From JBEKJU01 sp050011095 (GTDB lineage: Bacteria > Desulfobacterota > Syntrophorhabdia > Syntrophorhabdales > WCHB1-27): a stretch of DNA of 11,563 bases. The stretch spans positions 1-11,563 of the forward strand of contig JBEKJU010000148.1 of NCBI GenBank assembly GCA_050011095.1, read 5' to 3'. This document shows, in pieces, positions 5,448-11,563 of the stretch; position 1 is the stretch's first letter, and each line of letters begins with the position of its first letter. The notes below the pieces were generated by a model. That model did no database searches, was not told the origin of the DNA, and saw nothing but the letters and a program-made list of their open reading frames with translations. The translations under genes were made by a program, and so were the position numbers.

Positions 5448-5607
5448 AGGGCTCGTCAGAAAATAAATGGGCCATCTGGCTCGTCTTTTTGTCCGCCCGC
5501 TTCGTTGCGAAAAGGTCATGTACATCCAGTACATTTGGCCTTTCCGAGCCTCGCCGATCGGCCAAAAATCCTTCGCCATCTGACTCATTTATTTCCTTCC
5601 GAGCCCT
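5448..5607. repeat. 160-bp imperfect palindrome between ppdK and queH
   Basis: The outer ends AGGGCTCG (5448-5455) and CGAGCCCT (5600-5607) are perfect inverted copies. The arms continue as AAATAAATG near 5461 against CATTTATTT near 5586, then diverged but alignable sequence, to a perfect core ATGTAC (5518-5523)/GTACAT (5529-5534) around the 5-nt centre ATCCA. The whole unit folds into one long hairpin. It starts 11 bp after the ppdK stop and ends 17 bp before queH, so it would form the 3' end of a ppdK transcript or a boundary before queH. It resembles a non-coding dispersed hairpin element (MITE/REP class). No T-run typical of an intrinsic terminator follows it on the minus strand. Confidence 0.7.
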
Positions 5608-5618
5608 TATCCGCTTCC

Positions 5619-8378
5619 CTAATCGACCTCCTTCTTCCCCCGCTTTTCCTCTATCGCAGCCTGGGCCGCCGCGAGGCGCGCCACCGTGACCCGGTAGGGC
5701 GAGCAGCTCACGTAGTTGAGGCCGGCCCTGTGGCAGAACTTGACCGAGTTCGGCTCGCCGCCGTGCTCGCCGCAGATGCCGATCTTCAGGTCCGGCCGGA
5801 CCTTCCTGCCCAGCTCGACCCCCATCTTCACGAGCTTGCCCACGCCGTTCTCATCGAGTCGCTGGAACGGGTCGTAGTCGACGATGTCCTTCTCGACGTA
5901 GAGGCGCAGGAACTTTCCCGCGTCGTCCCTGCTCATGCCCAGGGTCATCTGCGTGAGGTCGTTCGTGCCGAAGGAGAAGAATTCCGCCACCGTTGCGATC
6001 TCATCGGCCGTGAGGGCGGCCCTCGGTATCTCGATCATGGTCCCTACCTTGTAATCGATCTTCATGGCGCGCGCGGCGAAGACCTCTTTCGCGACCCGGT
6101 CGACCACCTCCTTCTGGAGCTTCAGCTCGTTGATATTGCCGACCAGCGGGATCATGATCTCCGGCTTTACGTCGATGCCCGTCGCTTTCACGTCGCAGGC
6201 CGCCTCGAAGATCGCCCGCGCCTGCATCTCCGTGATCTCGGGATAGAGGATGCCGAGGCGGCAGCCGCGCAGCCCGAGCATCGGGTTCGTCTCCTGGAGG
6301 CTTGCCACCTTCGACGCGAGCTTGTCGTAGGTGATGCCCATCTTGGCGGCCAGGTCCTTCAGCTCCTTCTCGCCGTGAGGCAGGAACTCGTGGAGCGGCG
6401 GGTCAAGGGTCCTGATCGTGGCGGGAAGGCCGTTCATCACCTTGAAGAGCCCGGCGAAATCGCCCTTCTGCATGGGAAGGAGCTTGTCGAGCGCCTTTCT
6501 CCGTCCCTCCAGGTCGTCGGCGACGATCATCTCCCTGATCGCGTCGATCCGGGTGCCCTCGAAGAACATGTGCTCGGTCCGGCAAAGGCCGATCCCCTCC
6601 GCCCCGAAGGCGATGGCGACCTGCGCCTGGTCGGGCTGGTCGGAGTTCGTCCTGACGCCGAGGCGCCTCGCCTCGTCCGCCCATGACATGAGGGATGCGA
6701 AATCCTGATAAATCTTCGATTCTTCGGGCTTGAGCGTCTTGTCGATGAGGACGCGGAGCACCTCCGACGGGATCGTCTTCACCTGGCCCGCGAAGACCTC
6801 GCCCGTGCTGCCGTTTATCGAGATGTAGTCGCCTTCCTTGATGGTCGTGCCCTTTATCTGGATCGTCTTCGTCTTGTAGTTGATGTCGAGCTCTCCCACG
6901 CCCGCGACGCAGACTCTTCCCATCTGCCGCGCCACGAGGGCCGCATGGCTCGTCATGCCGCCCCGGGCGGTGAGGATGCCCTGGGCCGCGTTCATGCCGC
7001 GGATGTCTTCAGGCGACGTCTCGATCCTGACGAGGATCACCTGCTCTCCCCGGCCCGCCCAGGCCTCGGCGTCCTCGGCGTTATAGACCACCTTGCCCGT
7101 CGCGGCGCCGGGCCCCGCGTTCAGGCCCTTCGCCACCATCCTTCCTTCCTTGAGGGCCTTCTCGACCTCCTTGGGATCGAAGATGGGCCGGAGGATCTGG
7201 TTGAGCCCGTCCGGGCTCACCCGCATCAACGCCTCTTCCTTGCTGATCAGCCCTTCCCCCACCATGTCGACGGCGATCTTGAATTCGGCGAAGGAGGTGC
7301 GCTTGCCTGTCCTGGTCTGGAGCATCCAGAGCTTTTTCCGCTGTATCGTGAACTCCAGATCCTGCATGTCCCTGAAATGGTGCTCGAGGGTCGACCTGAT
7401 CTTCAGGAGTTGCCCGTATATGTCCGGCATCGCTTCTTCAAGGGCGGCCACGGAAGGGTCGGACTTCTGCTTCGTGCCGATGGGCAGGGGTGTCCTGGTT
7501 CCGGCCACCACGTCCTCGCCCTGGGCGTTCAGGAGGTACTCGCCATAGAAGACGTTCTCGCCGGTCGACGGGTTTCTCGTGAAGGCCACGCCCGTACCGG
7601 AATCCTGGCCGATGTTGCCGAAGACCATGCATTGCACGTTTACCGCTGTTCCCCATGAGCCCGGTATGGCGTTCAGCTTTCTGTAGGCGATGGCCCTCGG
7701 GTTATTCCAGGACTGGAAGACGGCGCCGATGGAGCCCCAGAGCTGCTCGATCGGGTCCTCGGGGAAATCGACGTTCAGTTTCGCCTTGATCTGCGCCTTG
7801 AAGCGGGCTACGAGGTCCTTCAGGTCGTCGACGGTGAACTCGATATCTAGCTTGATTCCCCGGCTCTTCTTCTTTTCGTCGATGATCTCCTCGAAGGGGT
7901 CCTCCTCCTCCTTGCTCTGAGGCTTGAGGCCCAGCACCACGTCCCCATACATGGCGACGAAGCGGCGACAGCAGTCCCACGCGAACCACTCGTTCCCCGT
8001 CAGCTCCGCGAGTCCGTTCACGGTCGATGTAGTGAGGCCGAGGTTCAAAACCGTATCCATCATGCCGGGCATGCTGGCCCTCCCCCCCGACCTGATTGAC
8101 AAAAGAAGCGGATTCTTGGGATCGCCGAACTTCATGCCCATCAGCTCTTCCACGCGCTTCAGGTTCGCCAGCACCTCGTCGCGCAGCCCCTCGGGATACT
8201 GTCTGTTGTTCTCATAAAAGAGGGTACAGACCTCCGTTGTGATGGTGAAGCCGGGCGGTACAGGTATGCCGAGATTGACCATTTCCGCGAGACCTGCGCC
8301 CTTCCCCCCAAGAAGATTTCTCAGTTGCTCGCTACCCTCAGCCTTTTCTCCCCCAAAAAAGTACACGTACTTACCCAT
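5619..8378 (-). CDS. ppdK: Pyruvate, phosphate dikinase
   Basis: PPDK interconverts pyruvate + ATP + Pi and phosphoenolpyruvate + AMP + PPi in the cytosol. In anaerobes it serves gluconeogenesis from pyruvate or PPi-linked glycolysis. The 919-residue product has the full order of domains: an N-terminal ATP-grasp nucleotide-binding domain (LLGGKGAGLAEM at 22-33; SIRSGGRASMPGMMDT at 94-109), the swivelling phosphohistidine domain with GGMTSHAALVARQMG (catalytic His478, regulatory-type Thr476), and the C-terminal PEP/pyruvate barrel with GLCRTEHMFF (597-606), GTNDLTQMTLG (804-814) and ICGEHGG with the acid/base Cys869. Its length is slightly above the usual 870-900, with a charged stretch at 154-178. 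Start ATG 8378 has AAGGAG about 9 nt upstream. It follows glyS by 64 bp, an order I recall from related anaerobes. Confidence 0.97.
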   Translation of the reverse strand: MGKYVYFFGGEKAEGSEQLRNLLGGKGAGLAEMVNLGIPVPPGFTITTEVCTLFYENNRQYPEGLRDEVLANLKRVEELMGMKFGDPKNPLLLSIRSGGRASMPGMMDTVLNLGLTTSTVNGLAELTGNEWFAWDCCRRFVAMYGDVVLGLKPQSKEEEDPFEEIIDEKKKSRGIKLDIEFTVDDLKDLVARFKAQIKAKLNVDFPEDPIEQLWGSIGAVFQSWNNPRAIAYRKLNAIPGSWGTAVNVQCMVFGNIGQDSGTGVAFTRNPSTGENVFYGEYLLNAQGEDVVAGTRTPLPIGTKQKSDPSVAALEEAMPDIYGQLLKIRSTLEHHFRDMQDLEFTIQRKKLWMLQTRTGKRTSFAEFKIAVDMVGEGLISKEEALMRVSPDGLNQILRPIFDPKEVEKALKEGRMVAKGLNAGPGAATGKVVYNAEDAEAWAGRGEQVILVRIETSPEDIRGMNAAQGILTARGGMTSHAALVARQMGRVCVAGVGELDINYKTKTIQIKGTTIKEGDYISINGSTGEVFAGQVKTIPSEVLRVLIDKTLKPEESKIYQDFASLMSWADEARRLGVRTNSDQPDQAQVAIAFGAEGIGLCRTEHMFFEGTRIDAIREMIVADDLEGRRKALDKLLPMQKGDFAGLFKVMNGLPATIRTLDPPLHEFLPHGEKELKDLAAKMGITYDKLASKVASLQETNPMLGLRGCRLGILYPEITEMQARAIFEAACDVKATGIDVKPEIMIPLVGNINELKLQKEVVDRVAKEVFAARAMKIDYKVGTMIEIPRAALTADEIATVAEFFSFGTNDLTQMTLGMSRDDAGKFLRLYVEKDIVDYDPFQRLDENGVGKLVKMGVELGRKVRPDLKIGICGEHGGEPNSVKFCHRAGLNYVSCSPYRVTVARLAAAQAAIEEKRGKKEVD

Positions 8379-8442
8379 AAGAAAGTCTCCTTCTGTTTTT
8401 TATATATTCGTGCATGCGACGCGCACGCCCGTTGTGCGAAGC
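8379..8442 (-). promoter_or_regulatory. glyS-ppdK spacer
   Basis: This 64-bp spacer contains two 5-bp GC stem possibilities (CGCAC/GTGCG type) and an AT-rich stretch (minus strand AATATATAAAAAAC) just before the ppdK RBS. There is no T-run after a strong stem, so no convincing terminator, and no -35 box at a good distance from the AT-rich stretch. Read-through from glyS into ppdK is the simplest reading. Confidence 0.3.
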
Positions 8443-10527
8443 TTACGTCAGCTCTTCTACGCGGATTTTCGAGAAGTCCCCGTACCGCAAAAACATGTCC
8501 TTGATCCCGGTGAGCAGGCTCAACCGGTTGTTTTTGATGCCCTCGTCCTCCACCATGACGAAGACCTTGTCGAAGTAGTTGTCTATGGTCTCCTTGAACC
8601 CCACGAGGATGGCAATGGCCCCGGCATACCGGCGATCCTCGACCTCCCGCCCGAAGGGCTCCCTGCTAGCCTCGAAAAGCTTGTAGAGATCACGCTCCTC
8701 CTTCTGTTCGAAGAGGGAAGGATCAGGGCCTGGAAGGCTGTTCAAGCTCTTCGTGATATTGTATACCCGTTTGAAGCCGACCATGAGCCGGCGGAAATCC
8801 TCTATGGAGCCCTGGGTTTCCAGGGCGAGGAGCCTAAGGTGCGCGTCGTGGATGTCCACACTGACATGGGGCAGAACCGCGTTGACGAACTCCTGGTTGT
8901 GTCCCTCCTCCATCATGAGGAACTTGAACCTCGTGGCGATAAACTCCGAGAGGCTCGTCCGGAGGGCGTCGAGGGGGACCCTGCCCGCTACGGGCGCGAG
9001 CGCCTCATAACCTTTTTCGATGAGCTTGTCCTGCGGCACGTGGTACGCCTTGTCGATGATGATCTTTATGCTCCCTATGGCCTGGCGCCGGAGCGCAAAG
9101 GGGTCGAGGTTGCCCGTGGGTGTGATGGCGACGGAGAAAAAGGCGATGAGGGAATCCATTCTGTCGGCAAGGGCCATGACCGAGCCGAGCGCGGTTTGCG
9201 GCAGGGTCGCATCCGTGCCGGTCGGGTAATAGTGCTCCTCGATCGACCGGGCGACCTCCTGCTCTTCGCCCTGGTACTCGGCATAGATTCTCCCCATGGT
9301 ACCCTGCAGTTCCGGGAACTCCCCCACCATGTGCGTCAGGAGGTCCGCCTTCATGAGCATTGCCGCCCTCTGGACCTTATTGGCCTCCAGGGGAAGGCCG
9401 AGGAGCGATGCGAGCCACACGCCGAGGTCAGCCACCCGTTCCGCCTTATCCTTGAGGTTCCCCAGCCGTTTGTGGAACATGACGGCGTCGAGCCTGCCGT
9501 AAAGCGTCTCCAACCGTGTCCTCTTGTCCTCCTCGAAAAAGAACCGGGCGTCGGCGAGACGCGCCCTCAGAACCTTCTCGTTTCCCCTTATCACCTCGTC
9601 CGGACCGAGGGGGATCGTATTCGCAAAGAAGATGAAGCTGGGGGCGAGCGAGCCGTCCTCCCTTTCGAGCGGGATATAGCGCTGGTGGCCTTTCATCACG
9701 TTCACGAGCACGGCCCTGGGCAGCTCGAGGTAGGTATCCTCGAATGAGCCCTTGAGCCCATGCGGATATTCCGTGATATACCGGATCTCCTCCAGGAGGT
9801 CCCTGTCGGCCACCGCCCTCGCGCCGGTTTTTGCCTCTATGGCGCGTATGTCCTCCATCATCATGGCCATTCGTTCCTCTTCGTCCACGATGACGTACCT
9901 GTCCCTCATCTCATCGGGATAGCGGGAGATGTCCGTGACGACAAGCCCGCCCTTCGAGAGGAAGCGGTGCCCCTTCGACACATTGCCGGCAGAGACGCCC
10001 GCCACGTCGAAGTGGATGATCTCGTCGCCGAGGAGGGCGCAAACCCAGTGGATGGGCCGGCCGAACTCGAATGCGCCCCGTCCCCACCGCATCCTTTTCT
10101 GGAAGGGGATGCGGGCGATGGCGTCGGGAAGAAGCGCCGCCAGGACCTCGCGCGTATCCCTGCCCGTCTCGACCTTTTCCACGCAGATGAGTTCGGCCGT
10201 CTCCTTCTTCTTGACCTTCAGCTCGGAGACGTCGACGCCCTGAGACCGCGCGAATCCCACTGCGGCGGACGTCGGTTTTCCTGACCCATCAAAGGCGCGG
10301 GCCGCGGGCGGGCCGAATTTTACCGTGACGGTCTCTCTCTGCTTTTCCTCGAGCCCATCGATGAGCAGGGCTATGCGCCGGGGCGTGCCGAAGAGCCTCG
10401 CCTCGCCCGAGCCGATGCGCAGGTTGTCGAGGCCCTCCTTGACGAGCTTCCAGAGCCCTTCCTTCGCGGGCTTGATGAATCGCGCGGGAAGCTCCTCACA
10501 GCCTATTTCGAGCAGGAACGGTTTTAT
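8443..10527 (-). CDS. glyS: Glycine--tRNA ligase beta subunit, apparent AUA start
   Basis: GlyS is the large subunit of the alpha2beta2 bacterial glycyl-tRNA synthetase and provides tRNA recognition. Read from 10527 the product is 694 residues, matching the family length of about 690, and begins with the family N-terminus (KPFLLEIGCEELPARFI). Other signatures are RWGRGAFEFGRPIHW (147-161), VMKGHQRYIPLE (277-288), FFEEDKR (330-336) and KADLLTHMVGEFPELQGTMG (393-412), followed by the C-terminal anticodon-binding region. No ATG, GTG or TTG occurs in frame in the first 89 codons; the first is the GTG at 10260, which would delete the conserved N-terminus. The codon at the expected start is ATA, 6 nt after GGGAGG and overlapping the glyQ stop as ATAA. 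This is either true AUA initiation or a G-to-A change or sequencing error of an ancestral ATGA overlap. Confidence 0.92.
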   Translation of the reverse strand: MKPFLLEIGCEELPARFIKPAKEGLWKLVKEGLDNLRIGSGEARLFGTPRRIALLIDGLEEKQRETVTVKFGPPAARAFDGSGKPTSAAVGFARSQGVDVSELKVKKKETAELICVEKVETGRDTREVLAALLPDAIARIPFQKRMRWGRGAFEFGRPIHWVCALLGDEIIHFDVAGVSAGNVSKGHRFLSKGGLVVTDISRYPDEMRDRYVIVDEEERMAMMMEDIRAIEAKTGARAVADRDLLEEIRYITEYPHGLKGSFEDTYLELPRAVLVNVMKGHQRYIPLEREDGSLAPSFIFFANTIPLGPDEVIRGNEKVLRARLADARFFFEEDKRTRLETLYGRLDAVMFHKRLGNLKDKAERVADLGVWLASLLGLPLEANKVQRAAMLMKADLLTHMVGEFPELQGTMGRIYAEYQGEEQEVARSIEEHYYPTGTDATLPQTALGSVMALADRMDSLIAFFSVAITPTGNLDPFALRRQAIGSIKIIIDKAYHVPQDKLIEKGYEALAPVAGRVPLDALRTSLSEFIATRFKFLMMEEGHNQEFVNAVLPHVSVDIHDAHLRLLALETQGSIEDFRRLMVGFKRVYNITKSLNSLPGPDPSLFEQKEERDLYKLFEASREPFGREVEDRRYAGAIAILVGFKETIDNYFDKVFVMVEDEGIKNNRLSLLTGIKDMFLRYGDFSKIRVEELT

Positions 10528-11405
10528 GACGCGCCTCCCAACAGGCGTGGAAAGCCCATCTCTTCCCGCTTCTTCACATAAAGCTCCGCGGACATCTTCG
10601 CGAGGTTCCTCACGCGGGCGATATAGTTGGTCCGTTCGGTTACGGAGAGTGCGCCCCGCGCGTCAAGGATGTTAAAGGCATGGGAGCATTTAAGGCAGAA
10701 ATCGTAAGCGGGATAAACGAGCCCCCTTTCCTTGATGAGCTTCTCCCCCTCGGCCTCGTAGCTGTCGAAAAGCCCGCGAAGCATCCGCGCGTCCGCCTCC
10801 TCGAAGTTATAGATCGAATACTCCCGCTCGGGAGCGAGATAGATATCGCCGTACAGGACGCTTTCGTTCCACTTGATGCGGAACACGTTGTCCACGTCCT
10901 GAAGGTACATGGAGATGCGCTCGATGCCATAGGTGATCTCGACGCTGATGGGGGAAAGGTCGATCCCTCCCGTCTGCTGGAAATAGGTGAACTGGGTGAT
11001 CTCCATGCCGTCGAGCCATACCTCCCAGCCGAGCCCCCATGCGCCCAGGGTGGGTGATTCCCAGTCGTCTTCCACGAACCGGATGTCGTGATACGCCGGG
11101 TCGATGCCGAGGCCCACGAGGCTCGCGAGATACATGTCCTGGATATCGAGGGGCGAGGGCTTCATTATTACCTGAAACTGATAGTAGTGCTGGAGCCTGT
11201 TCGGATTTTCACCGTACCGGCCGTCGGTCGGCCTCCTCGACGGCTGCACATAGGCGGTATTCCAGGGCTCGGGGCCGAGCACCATGAGGAATGTAGCCGG
11301 GTGGAATGTGCCTGCCCCTACCTCCATGTCATAGGGCTGCCGGATGACGCACCCCTGACGCGCCCAAAACTTCTGTAACTCCGCTATGACATCCTGGAAG
11401 TACAC
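10524..11405 (-). CDS. glyQ: Glycine--tRNA ligase alpha subunit
   Basis: GlyQ is the catalytic class II subunit of the alpha2beta2 glycyl-tRNA synthetase and forms glycyl-adenylate. The 293-residue product is close to the usual 290-303 and nearly all family landmarks are visible: QPYDMEVGAGTFHPATFL (23-40), the tRNA synthetase motif-2 region YVQPSRRPTDGRYGENPNR (52-70), GWEVWLDGMEITQFTYFQQ (126-144) and ITYGIERI (157-164). The frame is open to 11522, but homology begins at YFQDVIAELQKFW, so the start is the GTG at 11405, 2 bp after the preceding gene's stop. Its RBS is weak (GATGGA 6 nt upstream, GGGGTG further back), suggesting translational coupling. The TAA stop overlaps the presumed glyS start. 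Confidence 0.95.
   Translation of the reverse strand: MYFQDVIAELQKFWARQGCVIRQPYDMEVGAGTFHPATFLMVLGPEPWNTAYVQPSRRPTDGRYGENPNRLQHYYQFQVIMKPSPLDIQDMYLASLVGLGIDPAYHDIRFVEDDWESPTLGAWGLGWEVWLDGMEITQFTYFQQTGGIDLSPISVEITYGIERISMYLQDVDNVFRIKWNESVLYGDIYLAPEREYSIYNFEEADARMLRGLFDSYEAEGEKLIKERGLVYPAYDFCLKCSHAFNILDARGALSVTERTNYIARVRNLAKMSAELYVKKREEMGFPRLLGGAS
10525..10539 (-). promoter_or_regulatory. glyS ribosome binding site and non-canonical AUA start
   Basis: On the minus strand GGGAGG (10539-10534) is followed by a 6-nt spacer and then ATA (10527-10525), whose last two bases are the first two of the glyQ TAA stop. The geometry is exactly that of a normal start with ATA in place of ATG. If the third base were G, the overlap would be the common ATGA and glyQ would still stop in the same place (TGA). 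Confidence 0.7.
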
Positions 11406-11407
11406 GG

Positions 11408-11563
11408 TTAGTCCATCACACCCCGTAAGAGTTTGTACGACTTGAATTCCACGTTGAAGTGGAAATACATGAAGGACTCCATGAGGTCCCTGGCGGGCCG
11501 CACGGCCGCGCTGTCGCCGCATGTGTCCGGCAGGGTGAGATCGGCGAGCCTGGAGAGGAGGCC
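11408..11563 (-). CDS. recO: Probable DNA repair protein RecO, C-terminal end (5' part off window)
   Basis: A minus-strand frame enters from the right edge and stops with TAA at 11410-11408, giving 51 residues. They end in DLMESFMYFHFNVEFKSYKL. The pattern of an amphipathic helix followed by a His-x5-ELKS-like segment (here HFNVEFKS) resembles the RecO C-terminus, and recO directly upstream of glyQ is an arrangement I recall from related genomes. RecO helps RecR load RecA onto SSB-coated single-stranded DNA. The fragment lacks the diagnostic N-terminal OB fold and zinc-finger cysteines, so the name rests on a short match and on context. It ends 2 bp before the glyQ GTG, so the genes are co-transcribed. 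Confidence 0.55.
   Translation of the reverse strand, partial: GLLSRLADLTLPDTCGDSAAVRPARDLMESFMYFHFNVEFKSYKLLRGVMD

Noticed and set aside
5505..6686. 393-codon plus-strand open frame antisense to ppdK
   Set aside because: It is a shadow of the ppdK reading frame in GC-rich DNA. It starts inside the non-coding palindrome, and the translation is low-complexity, dominated by Arg, Leu, Asp and His.
8239..9747. 502-codon plus-strand open frame antisense to glyS/ppdK
   Set aside because: It mirrors a GC-rich real gene. Its translation is rich in Arg, Leu, Glu and Gly without domain character, it spans the junction of two well-identified minus-strand genes, and it has no RBS of note.
10260..10260. 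GTG at 10260 as the true glyS start
   Set aside because: It would remove 89 residues, including the conserved LLEIGCEELPARF N-terminus that is intact and in frame upstream. No RBS advantage was seen there.

Overview
The window is a GC-rich bacterial chromosome segment. The gene content and order suggest a delta-proteobacterial lineage (Desulfobacterota/Thermodesulfobacteriota in the broad sense). The hints are lysA-dapF-dapA-dapB in a row and glyQ-glyS followed by pyruvate phosphate dikinase, an arrangement I know from Geobacter-like genomes. This assignment is inference; no rRNA or other taxonomic marker is present. Every convincing housekeeping gene lies on the minus strand. No tRNA, rRNA, CRISPR array or complete insertion sequence was seen.

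Right block (11563 down to 4683, minus strand): the 3' end of a probable recO, then glyQ and glyS (the two subunits of glycyl-tRNA synthetase), ppdK, queH and a small DUF2905 membrane protein. recO, glyQ and glyS are packed end to end. queH and the DUF2905 gene overlap by 17 bp. A 160-bp imperfect palindrome fills the gap between ppdK and queH. glyS has no canonical start codon at its proper N-terminus. The best reading is an AUA start inside an ATAA overlap with the glyQ stop, preceded by a well-placed Shine-Dalgarno sequence.

Middle block (3116 to 4682): about 1.6 kb between the two minus-strand operons, mostly without housekeeping genes. It holds one plus-strand excisionase/MerR-like helix-turn-helix gene (3977-4207), two tiny plus-strand ORFs just upstream of it (the first with a very good ribosome binding site), and two blocks of hairpin-rich mosaic repeat. 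An exact 28-bp direct repeat (3464-3491 and 4669-4696) brackets this stretch. Its right copy contains the stop codon of the DUF2905 gene, as expected for an att-like site at the 3' end of a gene or for a dispersed repeat. A 22/24 inverted repeat (4220-4243 and 4527-4550) bounds a MITE-like 331-bp unit. This is the accessory, least explained part of the window.

Left block (3115 down to 1, minus strand): lysA-dapF-dapA-dapB, a tight lysine/meso-diaminopimelate operon with gaps of 3, 14 and 34 bp. dapB runs off the window. Together these enzymes supply meso-DAP for peptidoglycan and lysine for protein. The enzyme(s) linking tetrahydrodipicolinate to LL-DAP are not in the window.
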